This document shows positions 1 through 12,300 of a stretch of DNA of 64,000 nucleotides, piece by piece. The position numbers were made by a program, and so were the translations under genes. Under the pieces are notes generated by a model that saw only the letters and a list, made by a program, of their open reading frames with translations, searched no databases and was not told the origin of the DNA. The stretch comes from Deinandra increscens subsp. villosa (Eukaryota > Streptophyta > Magnoliopsida > Asterales > Asteraceae): positions 65,600,509 to 65,664,508 of the forward strand of contig JBCNJP010000006.1 in assembly GCA_039602395.1 (NCBI GenBank), in the 5' to 3' direction. Position 1 is the stretch's first letter, and every line of letters starts with the position of its first letter.

Positions 1-59
1 ATATAACTATAATTTCTTTTGTTTATCATAGACATACTCATTCTATATTGTTAACACAA

Positions 60-530
60 TTTAAAATTCAACCACTTACCCACATCATACACTTTATTCT
101 ACATTGCTATTACGAGTAGAGTCTCGACATATTTAACTTTTACAAGCTTACTCTACTTGCTATTACATGTAAAGTTTCAACATCTTCAACTTTATTCTAA
201 TTGCTATTACAAATAGAGTTTTCGACGTTTTTAATTTTACTCTAGTTGCTATTACAATTAGAGTTTCAACATATTGTTCATACATTCTCGTACTTATTCT
301 ACCTTGTTCATACATGCATAATTTCTTCCTTCAACTTATAACATACTTTACTACTTGTTAGTATAGAGTAGAATCCCCCACCTTCACCTTATAGCCTACA
401 TACTTTACTCTACTTGCTATTACAAGTAGAGTTCAAACCAGTTTAACTTTTAAATACTTACTCTACATTGTTATTACAAGTATAACAAGTATAGTTTTTG
501 ACATTTCAACATATTTGGTTCTACCTAGTC
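60..530. repeat. degenerate tandem repeat with hairpin core
   Basis: About six or seven imperfect units of roughly 60-70 bp share the core TTACTCTACTTGCTATTACAA followed by GTAGAGTTTC-like sequence. In the best units CTCTACTTG and CAAGTAGAG form a 9-bp inverted repeat around a CTATTA loop, for example near 408-431. No coding potential is seen. It lies upstream of the GET3B-like gene. Confidence 0.5.
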
Positions 531-659
531 TACAACTTGGCCTTCCGCCATCTACACCTCTTGGTGTAACGCTAATAACGTTAACCGTTATGTTTGATTA
601 CATCCACTTTCTTAGAACTCTTACTTAACATAAAATTATGTTAGTCATTACTAATTAAC

Positions 660-698
660 CGGTGGTGGTGGCGGTGACGGTGACGGTGACGGCAGTGG
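660..698. repeat. GGTGGC/GGTGAC trinucleotide-like microsatellite
   Basis: A short GT-rich run of GGTGGTGGTGGCGGTGACGG type in the GET3B upstream region, followed by a CT run. The remaining bases of 1-980 are AT-rich with no recognised gene. Confidence 0.6.
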
Positions 699-1158
699 TC
701 TCTCTCTCTCTTTTATTTTTTATTTTTTTATTAGGGTTGTGATGTGAAGAAGAAATAAGCATGCAATTATAAGTTATTTTAAGGAATTTTAAACTCAAAC
801 AAGATCTTCATAAGAAGAAAAAAACAAACAGCTTTTAGGGTTTATGTCTGTGCGCCAACATAACTCATAATTAAGCTACACTGAAGATGTTTTAAGAAAA
901 AACAAATAGACCTTAAGTTATTTTATCTTCGTTTTCGTCGATTATTGAAAAAACAGAGATTTTGAGGACCTAAAATGCAAATATGTACACATACAAGGAC
1001 TCAAAACAAACTTTCCCGAAGTACCAAAGTTTTGCACATTTGGGTCATCTCCAACCCTGCAAATTTATCCGGCAGTGCAGTTCACTTCCGAAATCCTCCC
1101 ATAAAACCATAAATCCTTCAACCATTTTCAACATTTTTTCCCCAAAAAACAAAGCAAA

Positions 1159-4100
1159 ATGGCAATAACATCTTATCATGCGACTATGCTCAAGTTTTGT
1201 TGCTCTTCCTCTTCACCGAACCGCTTTACATCGATAGCACGAACCGGGTTTGTTTCCTATCCAACCCTTTTCAATCCGTACAAACTCGATGCAATCTTCA
1301 GCTCTAGTCTTCTTTCCCTTTCTCCCGAAAGAAAGCAATCAAGAAAATTCTTTAATGGTGAGATTTTATGCATAATACCCATATGTTGATTTTTCATTTT
1401 ATTTTAGTCCTTTGCTATTCTGGGTCTCTTCCCCCCCCCCCCCCCCCCCAACCCCAAATTAGGCTAATTTTATTGATTATTGTATATGGGGTTCTGTGAT
1501 AATGTTTGATAATTTTAGTGGTCTTGTATTTCTTTTAGTATTAAGATGATATTATTGACTGTTTCTGATTAGGGTTCTGTTTATGGAAGGATAATGAGTG
1601 GGTTAAGACTAGCTTTTTAAGTTGAATTATTATCATCTTTCATTGATAAGTTTGTCAATTTTTCTGTATTAGAGCAACAATAGAGGTTTGACATAGACTA
1701 CCTACAAAAATGAATACCTTTGTGTAAATTTTCCAACCAAAATGCCTTTTAAGCTTAGAAACCAACAACAATCATACCCAGCATAGTTCCACTAGCTGGA
1801 TCCTGTATAGTCTCATTCATAGCGGAGCTATATGTAGGGTCCGGGAGGGTGTGACGGGTCAACCCTTACCTCTATCTCATGGGATAGAGAGGTTAAATAT
1901 TATTGCTTGGCAAATATATGATTTTTCTGAGATCTTTCCAAGGATGATAATTGTTTTGATATAGAGTCTTTAGTAAAATTATTACAAAAAGTAATTCCGT
2001 ATTTCCGTTATTAGTTGTGTTGATGCATTTGAATGAATTTTCACAATTACATGTTAGTAATGATATTGTATTTTACCTCTTAGTTTGATATTTGACTAAA
2101 ATGTCTTATAACCGTTATAAAACTAAGATGTTGCCCATTTTATATGTCATATAGGATAGGATACAAATGAGATTTTCTCTATGGGTTTTAAGAGGTCATG
2201 CATCACGAGCTTCTTATAGGACAGAAACACGAATTTATGTTTAGTCTCTTGTTATTCTAGATTAACAGTAGCTTGTTTTGTTGACTGAAGAAAATATGCA
2301 GAATCATTGATATATCGGTGCAGTTGACTTTTTCCCCCCAAAAAACCATCACTTGTGTGCACCTAGTCACTTACAAAAAGTAGCACATCTCTTTGCAGTT
2401 TAATACAATGAGTGGTTGACTGGTTTCGGACAGAATATGTCGAGTATATTCGTTAATTTTGCATTTATATTTGGATAGTTCATTTAAAATCACTCATTGT
2501 TACAATCCCTAGTTTTTTGGGGGCAAAAAAGTGGTTTCTTTCCAATGTAAAACCGAGTATGATGGCTGAGAAGTTACTCACTATCTTTGTTTATGTAAAA
2601 TTCATAACAATTCAGTGAGTCCAACTTCCCGAAAACATACAATCCTTCGTTTATAAGATAATATATCGACCATGCTAATTTAAAGAGGAAAAACCATGAT
2701 GTTAAACATGCTTACAACTTCATGACAGCGATATCGGCAGTCGCTCCTGCTGAAACCACATCAGAGTTTGATGAAATGGTTTCGGGAACTCAAAGAAAGT
2801 ATTATATGCTTGGCGGGAAAGGTGGTGTTGGTAAAACAAGCTGTGCTGCTTCACTTGCTGTAAAATTTGCAAATAATGGCCATCCAACTCTTGTAGTTTC
2901 AACTGATCCTGCACATTCTTTAAGTGACTCTTTTGCCCAGGTAACCCGTACTTGTTCTTTCCCTTACGGTGCAATTAAATGATTTAGGGCGGCAAGATGG
3001 GCTCTTTTGTGGGTTGGGTTGTTGACCCACAAACTCTATTTGGTATGCTTAACGTGTTAGTTATGCTTAAAAAAATAATGTCATTACTAAAAATAATCTT
3101 AATCTGTGATTACAAAATATTGTTATTACACAAATAATCTTTGAGCGACTTTCGACCTGCGTGTTCCGTTCCCATTTTAGCTAATAATTTTATTTGACCC
3201 ATGTGAGATAAAACACAACTCTTGCATAATGAGTCCAAACTGCCACCTCTTAATAACATGTTTCACATATTGTTCCCCTTTACCTTTTTATGCGTGTAAA
3301 GCTTTTTTGAATGTCACATTTTGTTTGTGTTTTTGTTTTAGGATCTGACTGGTGGGACTCTTGTGGCCGTTGAAGGACCTATTGCTCCTCTCTTTGCCTT
3401 GGAGGTTTGTATGATAAATCATTTGTATTGATAGTTTCTTTTGTCGTTTTATCTATATAATATTCATCATGATTGTTGTATTTTTGTTTTAATGATAAGG
3501 GTACACTCATGGCAGATAAATCCAGAGAAAGCAAGGGAAGAGTTTCGTGATGTAAGCAAGAAGAATGGTGGAACTGGAGTCAAAGATTTCATGGATGGCA
3601 TGGGTCTTGGAATGCTTGCTGATCAAGTAAAACACCTCACTAAATTTTTAAACATTTTTTTGTAAAACGAGTTGGTCTTCCAGGTTGTTGACTTTATGCT
3701 TCTGTGTGTGTGTGTGTGCGTTTCTGGTATCTTTTTATGACGGGTCAAAATGGGCTGTTCACTTTTTTTTTTTTTTTGTTTTTTTTTTTGTCTTGTTTGG
3801 ATTTCAAATTATAGTTGATGTATCCAGTAAAGTATAAGTAAAAAAGGGTCCATAATTTTGAATAAAACAATTTATGAGGTTTCTAAACACTTGAGTATGC
3901 TTTGGGTGACTTTTAAATCATTAGACTTGTTTTCTTTTTAGCTATATTTTTTTATTAATTAGACCCATTGGATCTTTTAGCTGTGACATGTAACCAAAAT
4001 TTGCTCGTTTCACACAAATGAGCTGAAACCGACACCTCTAGGTTGTCTCTCTTGTAAATGCTCTGTTTGGCATAGTTTTTTTTTCTTTAACAAACTATTT

Positions 4101-6984
4101 GATCATTTGATGTTATCTAATGATTGATCAATGAAGTTAGGAGAGCTGAAGCTAGGGGAACTATTGGACACACCTCCTCCTGGCTTAGATGAAGCTATTG
4201 CAATCTCTAAGGTAGTAATTGATATTAAGGTTTGTATATTTCAATTTTCTTGCTAATTTTTTTTAAAAGTCTTGTTAATTACATAAATCTTTTTACAGGT
4301 TATACAATTTCTCGAATTGCAAGAATATAACATGTTTACACGCATAATTTTCGATACTGCACCCACGGTAAGTAAATCAACGGTTTTTTCTTTGAAAATT
4401 CTATATTTGTTTGAAAAGGTAGTTTTTTGAACATAATATGATGTGCTAACAGGGTCATACTCTGCGGCTTTTGTCATTGCCTGATTTTTTGGATGCATCA
4501 ATCGGGAAGATATTGAAGGTAAAGTTCTAAATCAAAAGAAGTGCATGGTTTGCTTAAGCTTTTAATTATATTTTTTTGTAATCACTTGCATATTTAGTAA
4601 TTATGATACTCATATAAGGAAAATAGCTTGACTGTTTGCAGAATGTTTAAAACACATATAGAAACCATATGGGACCAAATCAAGATCATTAATTTTATAT
4701 TGTGCAGACATGTAATTATAACCTGCAAACTTCACAAGAAAAAACATGGCACCTTTTATATGTATTCCTGCAAAGGAAATATTGTAAATTTGTAATGTTT
4801 ATGCGATATTAGAAATATTTAGTGCTCATTCTTGTTAATACCATCTTCTTTTTTACTTAAATGTATGTGGGCTTTATACTTCTGTAAAAGTAAAATTCAT
4901 TTTTTTTTATTTATATTCTTACTTATAAATTTGCACCTTACAGCTTAGGCAGAAAATATCATCGGCTACTTCAGCTATCAAAAATGTATTTGGGAAAGAA
5001 GAAGCCCGTGAAGATGCTGTAAGAATGATGGTTAATTGAGATTGTAATTGCAAGTATATTTGACGAGAGTGATAGTTAATAATAATTCTTTTGTTCATGG
5101 TCATGTAGTCTGATAAACTGGAGAAACTAAGGGAGAGGATGATTAAAGTGCGGGAGCTTTTTCGTGATACCAACTCGACAGAATTTGTTATTGTGACTAT
5201 TCCTACGGTAAGTTGGTTGGTAATACACTCTTCAAGTATTTACAAGTGTAAACAGTTTAGTTTGCTTGGTTTTGACTGGAGCCTTCGACAAAGCGATACA
5301 TACTATTTTTTCTAAACAAAGCAATTTAGGATGTTTTAAAATTTTAATATTTGAAACGCTTTAGGTGACTTTTTGCCCCTTTGACCTGGTCAACTCATTT
5401 GCCATGTTTCCATTTAGCTAAGTTTTAAGCTTTAACTGTTTGACCTGTTGGAGATAAATACTACCCAAGTAGACCCATTTTTAAGTAAGTGGATCAAAGG
5501 TGCTGAACTGTGAAAGCCTTTGAATAATCCTCAAAAGTTAGTTTTTTTAACTCCTTGCTGGGTTCTAAAATGCATTTATTTTCTCCCTAAGTTATGATAA
5601 ATTAGCAAATTGAAATTAAATCCAGCTTCCTTAAACTCTTGCACCACATCCTAACTCTTATTGATTCATGTAACAAGTAAATTATACCAAAAGTTTATTG
5701 ATTAATTTAAACCCAATTGACTTTCAATTTGATGTCCTGGTTTTTAAGGTGATGGCGATCAGTGAGTCATCGAGGTTGCGTGCTTCACTTACTAAGGAAA
5801 ATGTTCCTGTCAAAAGGCTTATTGTTAATCAAATTCTTCCCCCATCTGCTTCTGACTGCAAATTTTGTGCTATGAAAAGAAAGGTACAGATTCTCTCATA
5901 TTGTTATTTTGACTTCTGTTTGTCGTATGCACTTTTTAATCATTATTCTTGAAAAGTGAAAATTATGTTGCAAGTTATAGCAATTAATTGTTATTTAATC
6001 AAATTCTAATACATGGAAGACAGTTTGAGAAATTCTACAAAATGATTTAGCTATATAATTTAGGGGTGAGCAACTAAGATGCTGACCCGAGGCCTACCCA
6101 ATACACACAAAAATGGCCCAGTCCTCGTTGTTCACCTTGTACGGTTTCGGTCACCGGGTCTGTGTGAAACCGATGATTCGGACTGGCCCAAGGGCCTCAA
6201 GGCTGAGCCAAACCACATGAACCGGTCAGGTCCTCGTTTGCCCCTTATCCGATTTCGGTCCCTGTCCTGATCAGTCTAGCACTGACCCATGTTCACCCCA
6301 TATAATGTAATAAACTGAGAGTAAGTTATGATGAAAATACGGAGTCAAAGAAACCTTTGGGTTGGAGTGCTCGTCATCAAACCCCGGACTGACACAACCG
6401 ATGTTTTTTATTGGGTGGAGGTATGTGTGACAAAATGGGTGGGCCAACTAACGGGTAAAAACAGTGGGTCAGGTAATGGGTAGTGCTCAAAAGAAGTCAA
6501 CTTTTAGGACAGGTCAAACGGGTTGGGTTGTCCAGCCTAAACTTTTCCTTTTTATTTTCTTAAAGTTTGTAAGTAATTAATTGATTAATTACGAGTCTAT
6601 GACTACACAAAACAATAATTAATACGATAATCCATTTTCTTAAAGGGAACTGTTTAAAAGGTTTTAAACACTCAAGCATTTCAAGCTACTTTAAACCAAT
6701 CGACTCGTTTCCTTTTAGCTGTTTTTATAACCTGTTAGCAAAACACATTACCCAAATTGATCAATTTTCACATAAGTGGGTTAAACTTGAAATTACCATG
6801 CTAACAGAGATCCAACTGGTCTAATTTGACTTTGTAAATATTTCAGGACCAGACCCGTGCAATTGATATGATCCGAAATGACCCAGAGCTGGCTAGTTTG
6901 CTTCTGGTGCAGGCACCTCTTGTTGATGTAGAAATCAGAGGTGTACCAGCTCTTCAATTCTTAGGAGACATGATTTGGAAATGA
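1159..6984 (+). CDS. GET3B: Chloroplast GET3B-like ATPase (ArsA/GET3 family)
   Basis: Eleven coding exons at 1159-1357, 2741-2940, 3342-3404, 3516-3626, 4137-4211, 4299-4367, 4453-4518, 4944-5018, 5109-5207, 5749-5883 and 6847-6984 join to 1230 nt (409 aa). All introns are GT-AG and phases agree across every junction. Exon 2 could instead begin at 2729 in the same phase, adding four residues. Residues 1 to about 65 are Ser/basic-rich like a plastid transit peptide. Visible motifs are the deviant Walker A GGKGGVGKT (about 91-99), switch I DPAHSLSDSF (122-131), switch II DTAPTGHT (235-242) and the paired cysteines CKFC (356-359) used for zinc and dimerisation in GET3. The family captures tail-anchored or other clients in an ATP-dependent manner. 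The plastid paralogue sits in the stroma. Length matches the family (about 410 aa). The gene looks intact and is probably functional. Confidence 0.93.
6062..6300. mobile_element. hAT-type MITE in intron 10 of the GET3B-like gene
   Basis: A 239-bp block starts AGGGGTGAGCA and ends TGTTCACCCCA, which are inverted repeats with one or two mismatches. It is flanked by TATAATTT (6054-6061) and TATAATGT (6301-6308), a 7/8 match consistent with an 8-bp hAT target duplication. It is GC-richer than the surrounding intron and has no transposase. Confidence 0.6.
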
Positions 6985-7014
6985 AAATATACGAAATCTC
7001 ATCAGCATGATACG

Positions 7015-7675
7015 GTAAGTTCGCTCCATTTACATGTACAGGAAGAGTGTTTTCAGCATTTATTCATTAGTGTGTATTACAGTTTATGAAATACAAATTC
7101 CAATGGTTTTTTTTTTGTTTTTTTTGCCTTTAACCCCCTTCAACACCACCTCTCAGCGTAAATTACGCTTTACATGATCTCATTAGTTAGCATGGTATTT
7201 GTGGGTCTCGTGAGTTTTCTGGTTACAGGTTCTCAGGGCAAAAAAAAAAATATATGGACAAAAGGGCCAACCTTAGCAAGAAAGTGACACATATTAACTA
7301 GGAATATTTTTTTAGGCATACCAAGGTTCCCTATAAATATGTGAGTGTAAACCCTAAATTTGAGGTTTGGTTATGAGTGGTTGTGAGTAGAGGAGAGATA
7401 AAAAGTTAGTGTTTATCCCTATATTTTGTTTATCCCTATATTTGATGAAAAAACTGTTGATTATTTAAAATTTGAGGTTTGATGTGAGTGAAAAAGAGAG
7501 AAAAAGTAATAATAAATGTATAAATTATAGGGATAAAGATGGAGAACCTGCTGTGAATGCTTCAATAGACCCTAAATCTGTCTTGATTTCATTTAAGCCT
7601 CCTAATTCTTTTTAGTTAATTTCGTTTATAATCTCAGGTTGACAGGTATTTATATTGCATACATCTATTTTTTCA
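7015..7675 (+). other. probable 3'-UTR intron of the GET3B-like gene
   Basis: After the stop codon at 6982-6984 the sequence reads GATACG|GTAAGTTCG at 7015. A pyrimidine-rich acceptor, TTTTTTCAG, precedes GGCTAACACAAG at about 7676. The transcript would continue to about 7860. This is inferred from splice motifs only. The region also holds the MITE-like block at 7315-7552. Confidence 0.45.
7315..7552. mobile_element. MITE-like element, copy 1
   Basis: The left end reads GCATACCAAGGTTCCC and the reverse complement of the right end reads GCATTCACAGCAGGTTCTCC, so the ends are imperfect inverted repeats. The interior is T/A-rich with TTTGAGGTTTG-type subrepeats. A similar element lies at about 23620-23895. 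No open reading frame is present. Confidence 0.45.
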
Positions 7676-7919
7676 GGGCTAACACAAGTTGCAAATAACT
7701 GCTATTAGAGAGCCTTGTGGAATATGAATACGATTTTGGTTACAAAGTTGAGCAGCAATGGGGTGGGCTCTTACAGGTATATAGGAACTGCAATGATGGT
7801 AAACAGTTTAGATCAATATATATATTCTACTGTACCCCCTTAAGTTGTATTTGGTTCATACTTTGTTGAACAATTGTTATCTTATATACATGTGAATTCA
7901 AGAGATTTTTGATGACAAA

Positions 7920-8800
7920 AGGTGTTGATAAAATCAGGCTGCAACGGGTCGGGTCGAAACGGGTCGGGTCGAAATGGTTTTGGTAAAAATAGTTGTCTAA
8001 ACTTCAAGTGTTTTCGGAGGCTACAAATAAATTTAATAATTTCGTGGGAATATTGATGAAAGTGGACAAATCTAGAAACCTGTAATATTTTATTCTAAAA
8101 TCTGTAAATTATAATGTCTTTTAGGGAATATAGGGGTGGTAAGTATGTATGTAGTCTTTTTTTTTTACTAAAATAAAAGTTATGGATTCAAATTCTATAT
8201 AAATTTTGACGGAACAAACCTAATCGGCTAGTCAGTTTGACAGTTGAATAAACTTTTTTAATTGATAAAACAATTTATATTATAATTTATCTTAATAACA
8301 AATATAAGTAGTTAGAAATGGTAACCATATCTCCATGCAGTCGTGTCATGATTATTTTATTTATATGTTTTTTTATTTAAACGTAACAAATTTAATAATG
8401 TAATAGGTATAATCGTGTAACATATTTTTTGATGGTCTAATAGAAATAATCGTGTGATTCTAGCAAAGTTGTGTTGAGTCGGTGGTGTAATATGTATAAT
8501 CGTGTAACATATTATTTTATAGCAACACAACTGTTTTGTATGTCCGTTTTATTTTCGCCACAACGCATGTGTTTGCGATATACATCAAATATTTCAAAAG
8601 GGGAATACATAAACAAGGTTAAACGATGGTTTTAACTATGCTCAGAGACTCAGGCAGATAAACCATAAAACCGACATGATATTCCTACTCAAGGCCTTGA
8701 TCCAACTAAGCACCCCACAAGTTACGATGAGTATAGCATACACTCTAATAGTCCCCTCACGTGAATATAATATTTTCATGATTTTTTGAGAAAGAGAAAG
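7920..8800. other. AT-rich intergenic DNA, no gene seen
   Basis: Contains a GGGTCGGGTCGAAACGGGT stretch near 7945 and several copies of TATAATCGTGTAACATAT between 8405 and 8520. Nothing coding is recognised. Confidence 0.4.
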
Positions 8801-8812
8801 AAAAAGAAAAGC

Positions 8813-9000
8813 TAATTTTTTTTGAACGGCGACGAGACTGAGCCTGAGCCCAGCCGGAGGTCTAAGGGCGAGCGACCACCTTCACCGGTTTACAGGAACA
8901 ATCACCTTTGTAAGCGGCCAGGTGTAAAGCTTGCTGGCTTCAAAACTTGAGCTCAAGACCTTAAGTCACCGAGTTATTCCATCATAGTCTAATGCCATCT
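8813..9000 (-). mobile_element. SINE-like element, minus orientation
   Basis: On the minus strand this about 185-bp GC-richer block ends in GCCGTTCAAAAAAAA, a poly(A)-type tail. Upstream it has GGTCTTGAGCTCAAG, which is loosely box-B-like, preceded by TAACTCGGTGAC, loosely box-A-like. No clear target duplication is seen. A severely truncated copy with the same terminal GAACxGC-poly(T) signature lies at 9101-9122. The family is not recognised. Confidence 0.4.
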
Positions 9001-9100
9001 AGAAGAAACTCGAAAGAAAAAAAAAACAACTAAAAGTGATGTCGGTACAGACACTTTTTGGAGGTATAAAAAAACTAAAAGTGATATGGTTTCATCTAAT

Positions 9101-9122
9101 TTTTTTTTTTTTTTGAACAGCA
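9101..9122 (-). mobile_element. ultra-truncated SINE/poly(A) insertion with 17-bp target duplication
   Basis: A run of 14 T followed by GAACAGCA is flanked on both sides by the identical 17-mer ATATGGTTTCATCTAAT (9084-9100 and 9123-9139). This is the hallmark of target-primed reverse transcription. The terminal GAACAGC resembles GAACGGC at the tail of the SINE-like element at 8813. Confidence 0.65.
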
Positions 9123-9374
9123 ATATGGTTTCATCTAATAAATAGGTAAAAAAGGAATCTCGTTAATAACTCCTATTAATTCCAAGTGTCCTTGAAAGAA
9201 GTCAAAGGGCAAAACTACTTATGCGGCTTCATGTTTCAACTTTCCATATCTTATTATCACCTCAGAATATATTAGTGGCACATAATTCACACCCAAAATA
9301 TTTACATACATTATTACATTACACATATACATACATAAATATCTCTCTATACGTGTGAGTTGTGACAGAGTGAG

Positions 9375-12300
9375 ATGGGTTTCAGCGAGCAGCAAGAACA
9401 ACTAGTGAAGGAATCATGGGAGATAATGAAGGAAGACGATATTTCTACACTCAGTTTCTATTTCTTTTCACAGTAAGTTTTTCATGTATATAACATATAA
9501 TAATATATAACTCACTAGTTTTCATGTAACATATTACTCAAATAGTCATCAATCTTTTTTATAATTATAAAATTTGAGTGTTACAAATTCGCTTGTTTGA
9601 TTTGGTTTGTTTTATATAAATATATATGGGAGTATTAATTAATGATAAAAATGATTGTAAAAGGGTACTGGAGATAGCGCCTGCTGCAAAGGGATTGTTT
9701 TCTTTTCTGAAGGACACAGATGAAATCCCCCAAAATAACCCTAAGCTCAAGTCCCATGCCCTCAAAGTTTTCAAGATGGTCAGCATATCTATATATGATT
9801 TTCCTTTTTTCCCCTTCTACTCTTTATATATATATATATATATACACACACAATGTGATTGATTGTATATACCCATATATATGTATGTATGTAACTGAAG
9901 ACATGTGAGTCAGCAATTCAATTGAGAGAGAAAGGAGAAGTTGTGGTTTCTGGTTCTACACTCAAGTATTTGGGATCTGTTCATCTTCAAAAAGGAATTG
10001 TTGGTCCTCACTTTGAGGTAAATATTATAAGTTTTAATCAAGTTGAAAACGGGTTAAATGATTGTAATAAACGGGTCAAATTAGTCGTAAATGGGTTGAT
10101 AGGTTTCGGGTTGAATTGATGATCCCGACCCAAACACAAGATTTATAACCCATTTATGTAAGGGGGTGTTTGATAGTTGCTAACTGGGTAAGAGCTGATT
10201 GAGTAAGAGCTGGGTGAGTAAGAGCTGATTGACTAAGAAACTCTGGTTGAAACTTGGGTGTTTGATAGTAGCTGACTGGGTAAGAGCTGACTGAGTTTTT
10301 TTTTTTTTTTTTTGTACGACAGCTGAATTATAATGTATATAGCTAATTTATTTTTTATGTATTAAAAACATTTTATAAAAAATAAAATAAAAAAGAAATT
10401 TTGAAACAAAAAATCAATACAATAATTTTTGTTGCACATGTTAAAAAAGAAATGAAACACGTTCTTTTATAATAAAAATATTTCTTTTTAATTAAATGAA
10501 AATACGTTTTTTAAAGTTCAAAACCATAATTGTATCTTTATTAATATAAACGATAAAAAAATAATAACAAACTTTCTGTGTTATCTTGTGTTTAGTGATG
10601 ATTAAAAATAACCAACTTTAAAACACACATAATAGCTTAAAATTCAAAGTGTCATACAAGATCCAAATCAAGCATAACTCATACAAATTTAACTTGAAGC
10701 ACTTGAAAATAGTTGATTAGCAATCTGGTTACGCAAAGTAGTCATATATTCAACGCCTTCTGAACCTCATTCTATGCCCTCACTTCCTCCACCTTGCACA
10801 TTAGGAGTAGCCATAGTGATTTCTTCAAAATCCATAAATAATCCATAAACTTCTTTTTTATGTAGTCATAGCGATTTTTCATTTGTGCTCGATCAACTAT
10901 GAAATTATGTTCATTTTTCAATTTTCCCCAACTACTTTCCATGAGCACCCTTTCAAGCTAGTACCCTCTCGACCGTTAATTGTTACTTCCTCTAGACATG
11001 CTTCGAGAAAAGCTTTGTCCACAGATTTCAACTTCCAACTAACTCTAGGTTTTTTTTCGGACATATCTAGATACATATTAAAAAACAATTTCAAGTTCAC
11101 GTATATAACAAATCAATTACAAGTTCATGTATATAACAAATCATGTATACAACAAATCAATTCCAAGTTCCTAATGATAATAAACACATTCTAATGGACA
11201 CAATCATCAAAAACACATTCTAATCCACACAATCATCAAAAACACATTCTAGTTCTCAAAAACACATTATAATCCAGACAATCATCAAGATTAAAATATA
11301 ACAAAGAGGTTCTCTCTTAATCCAATCAAACAAAAATCAAACATTAGCACATAATCAAAGTATAACATGATATGCAACATAAAATTCCCATGACAGTAGC
11401 ATATCAAGAAATAATTAAAGGTATAACATGATTTGTAGCATAAAATTCCCATGACAGAATCACATTTCAATATTAAAAATCACATTTCAATATTAAAAGT
11501 TGCAGAATCACATTTGATGTTATAACTTTTGTTTATAAATGATCCTCTTCACAGGTTTAAGCTACTTTTTATATAAATATTTGACTATAAAAAATTGCAG
11601 ATTAAAGATTACATCATGGGTATGATTATAAAATTGCAAATAAGGAAACAGTGTCACGATAGGAATTGAAATTACACAGTATCATTATGGGTATAATATC
11701 AGAACTTAGAAATTAAAGGGAAAATGAAGCAACCGTATAATCGATGTTTCAATATCAGAAATTGAGAAATTTGATTAGGGAATACCTGTTGAGGGATAGA
11801 GGATAAGCTTCGCCGAAAGTTCGCCGGTATCGATTTAGGGCTGGAGCAGTGGCAAAGGAGCCCGAGCGGCGAAGGAGCGCGAGCAGCGGAGCAGCGCGAA
11901 CGGCGGAGCAGCGCGAGCGACGGAGGAGCACGAACGGCGGAGGAGGAGCGCCGGTGGAGCAGTGGAGGAGCGGCGGTGGAAGGGGAGCGGCGTTTGTTTC
12001 CTTTTGAAATTTAGGGCAAGCTTTTGTTTCAAGTGAATGGGTATATTGAGGAAAAAAAACTCGGTAAGAGATGTATTTATGAATGATTCGGTCAGGGCTC
12101 TCTGACTCGGTCAGAGTTGGACTTTAACAATATCAAATGCCCTGACCACTTACCCAGTAAGTGGTCAGTTCTTACCGGACCGGGTAAGAGCTTATCAAAC
12201 ACCCCCTAAGTGACTTCCGTGCATTGTAAATGGTTTGACAAGTCGTAATCAAGTTGTAACAAACAAACATACCTGATAAAATCCTACTTATATTAGTGCT

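Noticed and set aside
11835..12032. Arg/Ser/Ala-rich minus ORF in the Harbinger element
   Set aside because: Low-complexity translation of a GCGAGCGGCGGAG repeat near the right end of the transposon; no domain.
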